In this document: positions 17,094-26,700 of the stretch, piece after piece | Numbering within the stretch: the first letter of the stretch is position 1 | Layout: every line of letters starts with the position of its first letter | Notes under the pieces: generated by a model | What the model was told of the DNA's origin: nothing | The model's database searches: none | What the model saw: only the letters and a program-made list of their open reading frames with translations | Origin: Acidobacteriota bacterium | GTDB taxonomy: Bacteria > Acidobacteriota > UBA890 > WLXD01 | Assembly (NCBI GenBank): GCA_012103255.1 | Contig: WLXD01000005.1 | Span: 1-64,000, forward strand | DNA length: 64,000 bases | Reading direction: 5' to 3' | Made by a program: the position numbers and the translations under genes

Positions 17094-17543
17094 CTACTCC
17101 TGCCAGAGTCGTCCGCAATTAGGGGCGGGCTCAACCCTCCACCGGAACTCGGCACCGTCCGCAGCGGCGGAGATATCGATCTTCGATGCGCCGTCCGCGC
17201 GGAAGAAGCCGTCCGAGCCTCCACGTATCCCGCCCGACTGGCTCCCGCCCCGGACGGTGACCTGCAAGTCCGTCTCGCCGTTCACGAAGTGAACGCAAAC
17301 GGCCATTGCCGGATCGGTCCCAACCAACGTGGACGCCGTCGTGTTGGCGACTCCGCGGTTCCATCCCGCCGCGCTTAGCTTGGCGGTTACTTCGTGGTCG
17401 TCGGCCATGGCGGTATTCGCCGCCGGCAGGACGGTCGACTGCGCGCCGGCAGCGTTGGGCATCCCTCCGATCGCGAACGCGGCGGCCAGTCCTACGACCA
17501 GCCCGAACGTCGCCGGTGCGAAACGTCGAATAGTTGCTTTCAT
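17094..17543 (-). CDS. Secreted hypothetical protein (island)
   Basis: A 149-residue protein with a signal peptide: MKATIRRFAPATF then a hydrophobic run ending GAAGAQS (cleavage near residue 35). The mature domain looks like a small beta-sandwich (AMAVCVHFVNGETDLQVTVRGG) with two cysteines that could pair. ATG 17543 has GGAG eight bases upstream; a longer frame from 17627 is rejected because its first 28 residues are hydrophilic and precede the signal peptide. The function is unknown. It is divergent from the HigBA module. Confidence 0.7.
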   Translation of the reverse strand: MKATIRRFAPATFGLVVGLAAAFAIGGMPNAAGAQSTVLPAANTAMADDHEVTAKLSAAGWNRGVANTTASTLVGTDPAMAVCVHFVNGETDLQVTVRGGSQSGGIRGGSDGFFRADGASKIDISAAADGAEFRWRVEPAPNCGRLWQE

Positions 17544-17686
17544 CCTGAGCTTCTCCGTTGATTTGCCCACCTGTTCAACGAGACGGACACGGAGTCGTTT
17601 TTCCGATTCGGGTAGGGCAAGCGCCAACGGGAATATCTCGATTGTGAGATTGGCACCGTTATGCCAGATATGAGATATTTCTGCTC

Positions 17687-18019
17687 ATGAGCAAGTCGCT
17701 ATTCAACGTATCTGGCAGCAAGATCGAAACCCCGCCGATGTCTACGGACGCGCGGCGAGAGGTCGGTTTTCTGCTACGGATGCTGCAGGAAGGTGTCTCG
17801 CTCGGAATGCCGGAATCGCGCCCGATGCCGTCGATCGGTACCCGCGTTCACGAACTGCGGATCAACGACTCCGCAGAGAACAAGACGTGGCGCATCGTGT
17901 ACCGCATCGACACCGACGCGATTCTGATAGTTGACGTCTTCGCGAAGAAGACGCAGCAGACGGCGAAGGCCACGATCGATCGCTGCAAGCGGAGGTTGAA
18001 GGCCTACGACGTGTGCTAG
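17687..18019 (+). CDS. higB: HigB/Gp49-type RelE-superfamily toxin
   Basis: A 110-residue RelE/HigB-like protein of the phage Gp49 family, predicted to cleave mRNA in a ribosome-dependent or related way. The conserved core is GTRVHELRINDSAENKTWRIVYRID followed by DAILIVDVFAKKTQQT, the family's R-x-Y and V-F-x-K-K-T strands. It is followed 38 nt later by an XRE antitoxin, the toxin-first order typical of higBA. The upstream region has an AT-rich, partly palindromic stretch around 17640-17680 that could be the autoregulatory site. The length is normal and the gene looks intact. Confidence 0.88.
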   Translation: MSKSLFNVSGSKIETPPMSTDARREVGFLLRMLQEGVSLGMPESRPMPSIGTRVHELRINDSAENKTWRIVYRIDTDAILIVDVFAKKTQQTAKATIDRCKRRLKAYDVC

Positions 18020-18057
18020 GTAGACAGGACGGACGACAAGAACAGGGCGAGGGAGAG

Positions 18058-18363
18058 ATGAATAAGGCGAAGCGAGCGCGGCTCGCGGCAGCGGGCATTG
18101 AGGAGATCGACGTCCAGGACTGGCTCGGTCTGAGCGATGTAGATATGGAGGTCATCGACCTCAAGGTGGCGATGGCCAAGGCTGTCATTGATTGCCGCAA
18201 GTCCAAGCGCCTGTCGCAGAAGAAGCTGGCGGCGCTGATGGAGTCAAGCCAGTCACGGGTCTCCGCGATGGAGAAGGGGGACTCCTCGATCGAGCTGATG
18301 GCGCGGGCGCTCTTCACGCTCGGGGTGGATCGGAAGACGATCGCCGAGTTGATGGCCGCATGA
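18058..18363 (+). CDS. higA: HigA-type XRE antitoxin
   Basis: A 101-residue antitoxin with an HTH at residues about 55-90 (LSQKKLAALMESSQSRVSAMEKG). The N-terminal 40 residues carry an acidic segment (EEIDVQDWLGLSDVDMEVIDLKVAMAKA shortened here) that may neutralise the toxin. ATG 18058 follows GGGAGAG. It partners the upstream HigB and probably represses the operon together with it. The module would help stabilise the island against loss. Confidence 0.87.
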   Translation: MNKAKRARLAAAGIEEIDVQDWLGLSDVDMEVIDLKVAMAKAVIDCRKSKRLSQKKLAALMESSQSRVSAMEKGDSSIELMARALFTLGVDRKTIAELMAA

Positions 18364-18674
18364 GCCGCGACCGCTCGCCGAGGGAGTTCTTCTATGACGC
18401 TGGTATCCAGTCTACCGACTCAGAGTTCGGCCCCATGACCATTGGGGTGCCAACACGCCACTTCGACACATCCGCAAGCCACAACCGAAGAGAGGGAGAA
18501 CGATGGCCAAGCGATAGCAAAGAAACCGTGGAGCTGTCCGCAGGTCGTGCTCATCGCGACTGGCCACGGCACGCAGGGGCTAGGGACGATGTTGACGTTC
18601 ACTGGCACGGAGGTTGACATGGGCCGTGGCGAGGCCATAAAGCAAACCATGGCGGCTGAACTGAGCTACGCCAT
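18364..18674. other. Gene-poor stretch after higA
   Basis: No convincing gene. Frames here have non-protein composition. A good ribosome site (GAGGGAG) near 18490 leads to ATG GCC AAG CGA and an immediate stop, which may be the decayed start of a small gene whose remains continue into the next entry. Confidence 0.5.
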
Positions 18675-18902
18675 TTGCTACTCGGTGGGGCCCGGAAACG
18701 CAGCGGGGCCGAGTTAGTACACGACGACCGGGTCGCCGTTTGCGCAAAGGTGCACAACCACGGCCCCGGCACGGTGGAAGTCAACATGGAAGGCGAGTCA
18801 CTGACGCTCGACCCGGGCCCGCAGGTGTATCTGGTGTCCCATGACCTCACGGCAGGCGTGAGTGCCGGTACGGCCGCAGTCTTGAGCGCCGAGATCGACT
18901 GA
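18675..18902 (+). CDS. Small hypothetical protein or gene fragment (island)
   Basis: The frame encodes about 75 residues. The part from residue 14 on (ELVHDDRVAVCAKVHNHGPG...) has a strand-rich, protein-like composition typical of small beta-sandwich domains with a GPG turn and an L-D-P-G-P segment. There is no good start: the TTG at 18675 lacks a ribosome site, and an overlapping frame ending at 18717 (AAELSYAICYSVGPGNA) may be its displaced N-terminus. It is probably a decayed gene. Confidence 0.35.
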   Translation: MLLGGARKRSGAELVHDDRVAVCAKVHNHGPGTVEVNMEGESLTLDPGPQVYLVSHDLTAGVSAGTAAVLSAEID

Positions 18903-19007
18903 AGCAGGGCCCCGTGAACGCCTCCTAGCGAAGCGTTCGGGCGGCCCCCAGCGACCGCTACAATGGGTAGACGGTCACAAGGGCAGGGTTCGTGAGGGAT
19001 TGGGACG

Positions 19008-19472
19008 ATGTGGAACCTACTGACGGAAGGCCAGAAGATCGACGCGAAGGTCGGCCCCGGTGGTGCCTTCCTGCCGTACGGCGTCGTTGGGCTCGAGGAA
19101 GGGCGCGTCGTGCTCGAGCGGATTCCCCCGCGTCTCGGCTTGAGCGAGCAGCCGTTGCCGTATCCGGATCCCGAGGACCGGGACATCCTCCATCTGAAGC
19201 ACGAGAAGAGCGAGCGCCGCGCTCTATTGCTGTCTGTCGAGGACGGTCGCCTCGTCCTCGCCGGCATTCGCGGAAGCGACGATCGGTCAGGGTGTCCCTT
19301 CTGTTGGTTCGAGGGCCCGATGTACCGCAGCGTCTACGTGGGCGTGACGCCTGATCCCATCACCGGCAAGTTCCCGAGCTCCAGCAGCCACCATTGCCCG
19401 GGGTGCACCACTAGGTGGCCAGAAGGCGAGTACGAGAGCGTTGTTCGCCGTTATCGGTTGGAGAGGCCCTAG
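19008..19472 (+). CDS. Zinc-ribbon-like hypothetical protein (island)
   Basis: A 154-residue cytoplasmic protein without a signal peptide. Two cysteine pairs, CPFC (about residue 101) and HHCPGC (about 135), could bind one zinc ion. The N-terminal half contains beta-rich segments (GRVVLERIPPRLGL; RRALLLSVEDGRLVLAGIRG). No family is recognised. It is placed alone on the plus strand, followed 17 nt later by a frameshifted gene, so the two may form a unit. A TACAAT -10-like hexamer lies about 50 nt upstream of the ATG. Confidence 0.6.
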   Translation: MWNLLTEGQKIDAKVGPGGAFLPYGVVGLEEGRVVLERIPPRLGLSEQPLPYPDPEDRDILHLKHEKSERRALLLSVEDGRLVLAGIRGSDDRSGCPFCWFEGPMYRSVYVGVTPDPITGKFPSSSSHHCPGCTTRWPEGEYESVVRRYRLERP

Positions 19473-19489
19473 CAGGCTAGGTAGTTGGA

Positions 19490-20313
19490 GTGCCTGTATC
19501 CGACGAGGTTCAAGCGAAGATCGACCGCGCGGCGCGACACGCCGCCGAACTTGAGGCGGCCAGCGAGAGTGGTTCGCTGGGGATGGCCGCGCCGAGATTC
19601 ACCTGCGGGGCCAGGATCCCGAGACGGCCGAACACGTCGCGATACTGCGAGTTCCGAACGCTCCACCACCGCTGCCGTTCCTCGGGACGATCATCGGGGA
19701 TGTTGCGCACAACCTGCGGTCGGCGTTGGACATCGCGGTCAATGAACTCGTGGTGGCGAACGGGCAGGAACCGACCAAACGGACGATGTACCCGATCTAC
19801 TGGGGGCCGGTGTTTGACATCGACACACCCGCCGGCGACATCGCCGGACTCGTGGCCGATTTCGATTCAGACCGGAGGGGCAGTTTCCTCGCTAGCACGG
19901 CCGGACTCTCCGACGACGTCATCGCGGCGATGCGCGAGATCGGCGCACACCACGCGGGATATGGGACATCGTCCTGGAACGGGATGATCCTCGGGCAGCT
20001 GCACGAGTTGAGCTTGGCGGACAAGCACCAAGCCCTATTGCCGCTCGTGCAGGAGGGGGAATGGTTTCCGGTTCCGCCACCAGGGACCGGGCCGGACGAT
20101 TCCTACGTCGCGATGAGCATATTCCCGATGATGGATGGGGCCGAGTGCTATAGGCGGCCCGACGCGCCGCCGCCGGAGTTCTTCCATGCACGGCCGCGGA
20201 TTCTCTTTGGCCAGAGGGTGCCCGCTCTGTCGGGCCTGTCGGTACCCCACTGGACGAAGGACTCCCTGAAGTCCGTCCGTGAAGTCGCTGAGCAGCTGTC
20301 GGCGTTCCGTTGA
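19490..20313 (+). pseudogene. Hypothetical protein of the 'NLRSALD' family, one frameshift
   Basis: The N-terminus (from GTG 19490, VQAKIDRAARHAAELEAA, helical) is in one frame. From about 19565 the protein continues in another: REWFAGDGRAEIHL, ILRVPNAPPPLPF, GDVAHNLRSALDIAVNELV and on to the stop at 20313. Helical start, beta segment, then D-V-x-H-N-L-R-S-A-L-D is a pattern I recognise from a widespread bacterial hypothetical family of unknown function. The shift equals loss of one base between about 19555 and 19580. Without the shift only a 195-residue internal piece could be made. It is a pseudogene or an assembly error. Confidence 0.65.
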
Positions 20314-20321
20314 ACTCTCTG

Positions 20322-20357
20322 CCACAACTGCGTGTAGCTGCAACCGCCAGCACGCCC
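20322..20357 (+). repeat. 36-nt island repeat, copy a
   Basis: It begins nine bases after the stop of the preceding gene and is identical to copy b at 31 of 36 positions. The conserved part is ACCGCCAGCACGCCC. Confidence 0.6.
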
Positions 20358-20646
20358 GAGTCCGGAAACGGGCCGGGCTCGGGGTTCTTCCAGCAGCACC
20401 CACAACACACGCACTGGAGGAGGAGAGGAGGTCGAGGACGGCGAGAGGGGATGGGTCGCCGTTGTCAGGCTCCAGGACCAGGACGACACAGTCGCTGTAG
20501 CACTCTTGAACCTTGTCCCGCCGATGAGGGTGCCAGAGGAAGAAGAATAGCCTGGGGCCCTGATTCTGAAACGGCCACTTCCGCCAGAGGCATACTTGCA
20601 GGCACCGGGGTTAGTCACGGGCCCGACGACCACCCGCGGCTACTCC

Positions 20647-20682
20647 CCACAACTCCGCGCAGCCGCGACCGCCAGCACGCCC
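20647..20682 (+). repeat. 36-nt island repeat, copy b
   Basis: Lies 105 nt beyond the 3' end of the metalloprotease gene, in the same orientation as copies a and c. It is followed by CCGACATCCT, which copy c also has. Confidence 0.6.
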
Positions 20683-20787
20683 AATCCGACATCCTTGATG
20701 GTGTCGACGAGCTTGTTGCGCTGGTTCGCCTGCAGCCGAGCGAGTTCAGGCTTCGCTTGGCCGCGTCCGTCCGATCTCGGTGCGATG

Positions 20788-22083
20788 TCAGGTGTCGCAC
20801 TTCTTCGTGCAGGCGCGGAAGGCTGCGGCGGTCTGGCCGTCAAGATTAAGCGAACGGCCGTTGTCTGCTGCCTTGGCGCCCGATTTCACGCCGGTCGGCT
20901 TGCGATCGTGCTTCACCTTCGGATTCGAGAAGTAGACGATCGTATCGCAGCGACTCAGGCCGTCCGCCGTGCAGCTATACGACATCACGGTGCGGAACTT
21001 GCCGGGCACACGGTGCCCATATGAATGGTCGTAGGCACCGAACGGCGGCGGTGTGGCGTCTTCTCGGTTGTGCCGGAGCCCCAGGTTATGCCCTGCCTCG
21101 TGCGGAAAGGTGAACGCGGCATAGCCGCTCACACAGTCGGACCGCACGATGTTGAACTGCCACTGTTCATCACTCGGTCGCAGACCGGAGCCAAAGCCAC
21201 CAAGGAAGCCTCGTCCGCAGATGTCCGACGTTCCAGGCACCTGCGGTACCGCCAGGGTGACCATGTCGGCACCGAACTTTTCGCGCACCGCGTGGACGTT
21301 GTCCATGTGGCCGTCGCCCATGGCTTGCAGTGCGTTCAGGACGAGACCGCCACCGCGCGCGTCGCCGAGTGACCCGGAATAGCTCACCTTCTTGGTGAGC
21401 AGCAGGCGCATTGTAATCCTGACCTTCGAACTATCGAAGGCTGAGTTGGCCGCAGCGATGGCGAGCTTCCAAGCGGCCTTCATTGCGCGCTTGCCGCCGA
21501 TATCCTTGGCGGCCTGCGGCAGATATAGCGCAATTACGTCAATGACGGCATCATCCGGTGCGCGAGGTGAGGTCATCGCCAGTTGCGGAGAGGGTGACTC
21601 GGCTGAGGGGTTCGGGAAAACCACATCGTTGCCTTCCGGACGGGAGCCGGGGTCATACTCGATGAGGTCGCCGCGCGCCCCCCGGGCGCGAATCTCGAAC
21701 ATGCGTCCGTCGAAGGCCATCGATCCCGCGATGCGGTTCCCATCCAGTACCACGATCACCGTACTGAAATCGTCTCCAACAACCCGGCCGGTCCACACGT
21801 CACCATTGAATTCGTCGCTTGTGATCGAGTGGAAAGCTACGAGGACTGAGCTCTCCGATCCGATGGCCAAGCGCAATTGCGAGCCCGGCTGCCTCGCCCT
21901 CGAAAGAGCATCGATGTTGATGCGTACTCGATGTGTGGCCAATGTTCCCGGCCTCGCTTCGATCCCGTCGGCAGCGGCGATTGTGCGGCGCACGGTCGTG
22001 AACTGCTCCGCCTCCTGGGCGATGGCGGGTGGCGCCAAGAACGCAAGAAGCACGGCAGCTAGGAGGACGCGGCGGAAGTTCAA
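20788..22083 (-). CDS. Secreted metzincin zinc metalloprotease (island)
   Basis: A 431-residue secreted peptidase. TTG 22083 is chosen as the start because GGAG lies upstream and it immediately precedes the signal peptide (NFRRVLLAAVLLAFLAPPAIAQ shortened: cleavage after AIA). The zinc site HEAGHNLGLRH is the full metzincin HExxHxxGxxH consensus, followed by the Met-turn VMSYS, so three histidines bind zinc and Glu is the general base. The region before it (about residues 50-190) resembles a propeptide/beta domain as in reprolysin-like bacterial proteins. Four cysteines near the active site and C-terminus may pair. It lies between two copies of the island repeat, as if carried as a cassette. 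The substrate is unknown. Confidence 0.85.
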   Translation of the reverse strand: MNFRRVLLAAVLLAFLAPPAIAQEAEQFTTVRRTIAAADGIEARPGTLATHRVRINIDALSRARQPGSQLRLAIGSESSVLVAFHSITSDEFNGDVWTGRVVGDDFSTVIVVLDGNRIAGSMAFDGRMFEIRARGARGDLIEYDPGSRPEGNDVVFPNPSAESPSPQLAMTSPRAPDDAVIDVIALYLPQAAKDIGGKRAMKAAWKLAIAAANSAFDSSKVRITMRLLLTKKVSYSGSLGDARGGGLVLNALQAMGDGHMDNVHAVREKFGADMVTLAVPQVPGTSDICGRGFLGGFGSGLRPSDEQWQFNIVRSDCVSGYAAFTFPHEAGHNLGLRHNREDATPPPFGAYDHSYGHRVPGKFRTVMSYSCTADGLSRCDTIVYFSNPKVKHDRKPTGVKSGAKAADNGRSLNLDGQTAAAFRACTKKCDT

Positions 22084-22194
22084 GGGGACTCTCCAAAGTG
22101 GATCTGCTGGAATTTCCCGGCCAGGATAGTCGGCGTAGGCTAGCTGCGCGACCGCCGGTGGATGGAGGCAAGGCGCTCGCCGACGCGCCAAGCG

Positions 22195-22226
22195 CACTCC
22201 GCGTAGCGGCCACCGCCAGCGCACCC
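22195..22226 (+). repeat. Island repeat, copy c
   Basis: Shares about 26 of 32 positions with copy b, plus the following CCGACATCCT. It lies about 110 nt upstream of the metalloprotease start and just before the right attachment-like site. Confidence 0.5.
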
Positions 22227-22251
22227 CACCCGACATCCTCAGTCGCCGGGC

Positions 22252-22283
22252 TTCCGCTCCTGCCCACCACTAAATCCGTGCTC
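22252..22283 (+). repeat. Candidate right attachment site (partial tRNA-Phe 3' end)
   Basis: Imperfect copy (27 of 32) of 13883-13914, including GCCCACCA and the following TAAATCC. The housekeeping M19 peptidase begins its 3' end 42 nt further on, so this is the natural right border of the island. Confidence 0.6.
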
Positions 22284-22324
22284 CCGAGTTGCTTGGCGGT
22301 TGGGCTCGCGCCTGAGGCAGGGGG

Positions 22325-23530
22325 CTAGCTCCGGCTACCCCATGTTTCGCCTAGTACCCGGATGAAGTTGCCGCCCAGCACGCCGATGATGTCGTCGTCG
22401 CTGTAGCCGCGGGCGATCAGGCCCTCGGTCAGGTCGTAGCAGCGCTGCGGATGATCCACGCCCTCGATGTCTATCTTGTCGCGGAAGGCGTAGGAGCCCT
22501 TATAGTAGGCCTTGAGTTGGGCGTAGAGTTCGGGATCGATGGAATCGTAGCCATACAAGTCGATGTCGGATCCGAGACCGAGATGCTCCACGCCTACCAG
22601 ACGGGCGACGTGGTCGTAGTGATCGAGCATGGAGTCGAGCGTGGTCGGCTCATGATCGAGCACGAAGTTGCGTACGCTGGTGATGCCCATCACTCCGCCA
22701 CTCCGCGCCATCGCCTGGATCGCCTCATCCGGCTTGCAGCGCGGGTGGTTCGGCACGAGCGCGCGGCTGTTCGAATGCGTGATGAGAACGGGTTGTTCGG
22801 AAAGCTCGAAGGCGTCCATTGTGGTGGCATCGCCGCAATGTGACACGTCGATAGCCATACCTGCCTGGTTCATGCGCTGCACCACGGCTGCGCCCCAGTC
22901 GGAGATGCCTCCGTCCACTCGCTCCGTCGCGCCGTTGCCGATGCGATTGCGAGAATTGTAGGTGAGCTGCGACACACGCTGCCCCAGAGCCCACGCCTGA
23001 TCGACCATGTCCAGATTGAACGCGAAGTGCTCGGCGTTCTGGACGCCGAGCAGGATGCCGATCTTGTCGTTTGCCTTGGCCCGGCTGAAATCGTCAGCCG
23101 AGTCGATCCGCATGAAGTCGTCGCTGTGCGCAGCCACGAAGCCGTTGTAGGCGGCCAGGTAGTTCGACACCGCCAGTTCCGGCTCGCGGCCGCCTCCGAC
23201 GCCCACGGCCACATGGAAGCTCGTGATTCCCGAACTGCGGTAGGCGGCGAGTTGATCGGGCCCAAAGCGAGCTGGATCGGCGATCCAGTTTTGCTCGGCC
23301 GTGGCCTGCAACTGAAGCGGCGACAGCATGTCCACGACGATGGCGCGCTCCATCAGGTCGACGGTGCGACTCGAGTACTCGCGTCCGGTCTGCGGAAAGA
23401 CCACGTGTCGGCCGCGGCGGATGTAGGGCGTTTCGGGCGTGGCGCCCTCGGCCGACCCGGCCGCGGCCAGGCCCGCCGCCGCGAGTCCGCCCTTGATCAG
23501 TTCCCGTCGCGTCGCCCTGTCGTTTGCCAT
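22325..23530 (-). CDS. Membrane dipeptidase family (M19) peptidase, Tat-exported
   Basis: A 401-residue zinc dipeptidase of family M19 (renal dipeptidase type), hydrolysing dipeptides including D-amino-acid-containing ones. The N-terminus RRELIKGGLAAAGLAAAG is a twin-arginine signal. The metal-ligand regions are seen in VVDMLSPLQ (a variant of the usual D-x-H-x-D), IDVSHCG and ITHSNSRALVPNHPR, and the C-terminal LGLGSDIDLYG and GVLGGNFIRVL are characteristic. The usual first ligand motif D-G-H-N/x-D is replaced by DMLSPLQ, as in a subset of Tat-dependent homologues, so activity could differ. It lies immediately outside the island and is divergent from the cyclase gene. Confidence 0.9.
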   Translation of the reverse strand: MANDRATRRELIKGGLAAAGLAAAGSAEGATPETPYIRRGRHVVFPQTGREYSSRTVDLMERAIVVDMLSPLQLQATAEQNWIADPARFGPDQLAAYRSSGITSFHVAVGVGGGREPELAVSNYLAAYNGFVAAHSDDFMRIDSADDFSRAKANDKIGILLGVQNAEHFAFNLDMVDQAWALGQRVSQLTYNSRNRIGNGATERVDGGISDWGAAVVQRMNQAGMAIDVSHCGDATTMDAFELSEQPVLITHSNSRALVPNHPRCKPDEAIQAMARSGGVMGITSVRNFVLDHEPTTLDSMLDHYDHVARLVGVEHLGLGSDIDLYGYDSIDPELYAQLKAYYKGSYAFRDKIDIEGVDHPQRCYDLTEGLIARGYSDDDIIGVLGGNFIRVLGETWGSRS

Positions 23531-23715
23531 TGATCGTGCCTCCGGTTGGGATGCCGGATTCTAGTTCGCCGCTGGCAGCAATGGGACACGACCCCCTAGC
23601 CGAGAGGAGAGCGCGCCCTTGGATCGTATGTCTGAGGGGCGGAGAAAGGTCGGGAGTGCGGGGTGATCGCGACGTACAATCATGCGCGCCCCTCATACGC
23701 CAGGCTCTGGAATCC

Positions 23716-26700
23716 GTGCTGGACGACGCTGCTGACAACGAGAAGTCGACGGTCGGAGACCTCGGCGAACTGACGCCCTATGTGCCGAAGTTCGTTCGCG
23801 CTCGACTGGCCGAATCGGGCCTACCCGAAGGTCCCGTGAGCGAAGCGCGTCAGGGCGCTGCGCTGATCGCTGACGTTTCCGGTTTCACGGCTCTTACCGA
23901 GACGCTCGCCGCCGAGGGCGGCAGCGGAGCCGAGCGCCTGCGGGATCTGATCAACGTCTGCTTCGCGGAACTGATCGAGGTCGTCGACGGCTTCGGCGGC
24001 GACGTGGTCCATTTCGCGGGTGACGCGGCTCTGGCTGTGTGGCTGTGCGAGCCGGCTGACGCGGTGGCGCGTGCGCTCGCGTGCGCCGAGCAGCTGGGCG
24101 AACGTATCGAGGGACGGAAGGTCGAGGACTATCGTCTTCGCCTCCGCGTGGGCGTCGATGCGGGCGAGATCATTCTGGCGTACGTCGGCGGTGCTGAGGG
24201 GCGTTGGCAATACGTCGTTCACGGGGGCGCGTTGGCCCAGGCGATCCGATCGCTGGCTGGCGTGAGTCCTGGAGAGATCGGCTACGGCGGCGAGATCGAG
24301 CCGAACGAAGCGGCACCAACGCACCGCGGGTCGCAAACTCGCGAGCTCGATCAGGCGGCCTTCGAGGCGTTGACCGCGTTCGTGCCGCGACCCGTTCAGG
24401 CGCGCATCGGCGCCGGACAAGCAGGTTGGCTGGCGGAGTTCCGTCAGGTCACCACCAGCTTTCTCAGTCTGCCCGCGTCCGTTTGTGAGGATCTGGAGCA
24501 GCTGCAGCAGGTCGTCGTTACGGCGCAGGAAGCGGTCTATCGTGCGGGCGGCAGCATTCTGCAGGTTCTCCTAGAGGACAAAGGCCTCACAGTGCTATCG
24601 GCCTGGGGGACTGCGCAGCGGTACCACGAGGACAACCCTCGGCGTGCCGTTCATGCCGCCCACGAGATTAGTAAGCGCCTGGACGCTCGTGGCGTGGCCT
24701 CACGACAGGGAATCACGACTGCCACGGTGTTCACCGGCAGTCGCGGCAGCGCGCGCCGTCGCGATTTCGCGATCATCGGCGATGGTGTCAACCTGGCGGC
24801 TCGACTTACACAGGCGTCCGACGGGCGTCCCCTCGTTGACGCCGTGACTCGATCGGGCGCGCGCGGCAATTTCGTTTTCGAGGGCGTTCCACCCGTAACG
24901 GTCAAAGGCAAGGTCGAGCGTGTTCCGGCCTACCGATTGAGCGGGGAATCCGCCAGGGCGGAACCCGGCCGTACACTCGTGATCGGCCGGCGCGACGAGG
25001 TGCACGCTCTCGATGCGGCGATCGAGAGCCTGGAGCGCGAAGGGGACGGCGGTGTTGTGTTCATCGAGGGACAACCCGGGATCGGCAAGTCGAACCTGCG
25101 TGCTCATCTGCTCGAAGAGGCGCAGTCTGCAGGGTTGAGGACGCTCCTGATGGTGGGCGATGTTCTCGACCGGTCCACGACTCAGCATGCTTGGCGCGGC
25201 GTTTTTCGGCGGCTGGTCGGGGTCAGCTCGGCAGCCCGGATCGAGGAGATCAACGAGATCGCCGCCGCGGTGGCAGAGCGCCTGCGCGGAGGGCAAGATC
25301 TCACGTCGCTTTTGAACCCTGTACTCGGTTCCACCATTCCGCGAACCGAGGCCGTGGCGCGCATGACTGCAGAGGGGCGCAGCGAGAGCGCCCGGGACTT
25401 GCTTGTCGACCTGTTGGTCGACTCTGTCGGCGAGCGCCCGACAGTGCTCGTCTGCGAGGACGCACACTGGTTCGATTCCGCTTCGATTGCGCTCGTGCGA
25501 GCGGCGCGTGAACGGCTGCCGCGCGCACTGTGCGTGGTGTTCGCACGCGATCACGCCATCGAATCAGGTGAACGTGGACTCCACGCGCTCGTAAGTGCCG
25601 ACGAGGTGGTCCACCTGCCGCTGCTGCCGCTCGATCCCGATGGTTCTACGCAGCTCGTCTGTCACACGCTCGGGGCCGACCTGGTGCCGGAGGACGTGAC
25701 GGACTGGGTGCACAGTCAGGCAGGGGGACATCCGTTCCTGACCGAGCAGCTCACGCGGGCTCTGCGCGACGAACGGGTGCTGCTGGTCCGGGAAGGCGAG
25801 GCCCATCTCCAAGGAGGCGCGAGTCGACTCGATTCCGTTGCGGCGCCGGACAACGTTCAGAACCTCGTGACCAGCCGGCTCGACCGTCTCGAACCTGAGG
25901 CCCTCCTCGCGCTCAAGGTCTTGGCGATCGCAGGTGCTCGGGCGCACACGGACCTTCTGCTCGCGATCCACCCCATGTCGCCGCCGGCCGATGCGCTGGA
26001 GCGCGAGCTTGCGACACTCGCGGCGGACGGTCGGTTGGTGGGAGGGACGGGACAGGAGTGGACCTTCGAGCACGCCATCGCCCGGGACGTCGTCTACGAG
26101 ACGATCGCCTTCGCCCAGAAGCGAGAGCTACACGCGGCCGCGGCCGACTGGCTTGAGCAGGAGCACGGTGAGATGGAGGCTGCCGAACCGGTGCTGGCGC
26201 ACCACTGGCAAGGGGCGGGGGAGCCAGCCAAATCGATCGAATATCTGGAACGGGCCGGACGGACCGCGTTGCGGGCCCACGCGAATCCGGAGGCGGCACT
26301 TTTCTTTGGTGACGCCCTCGAGTTGGCGACCAGCGAAGACGTGGTCGCCAACTCGCTGCGACGTGCTCGTTGGCATCGACTGCGGGGAAAGGCGCACTTC
26401 AGAATGTGGGATTTCGTGGGGGCTAGCCGCGACCTGGACCGTGCCCTCCAGATGCTAGAGACACCGCTGCCAAAGTCCGGCGCCGCGCGCGTCCGCTTCT
26501 TCGGCGCGCAGTTGATCCGCCAGGCGCTGCTCTTGGCTGGCCGGCGCCCGAAGGTCTCGGCGGCGGAGCAGCGCGAGCGCTTCGAGGAGGCGGCCGGAGC
26601 GGCGGCTCTCGTGTCGTTCATCTGCACCCATCGCAAGGACGCAGCGGGGGTCATGGCAGCGAGTCTCTTGGCCGCCAACCTATCGGACCGCGCCGGAGTG

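Larger units (their letters stand above)
20314..20787. other. Intercassette stretch with two repeat copies
   Basis: No confident gene. Two copies of a 36-nt repeat lie at 20322 and 20647. On the minus strand 20640 to about 20760 reads a helical peptide (ELARLQANQRNKLVDTIKD, then a hydrophobic segment) with no start codon, possibly a decayed small membrane protein. Confidence 0.5.

Noticed and set aside
18360-18617. Frame starting with ATGA overlap after higA
   Set aside because: The overlap is tempting, but the composition and lack of any hydrophobic pattern make coding unlikely.
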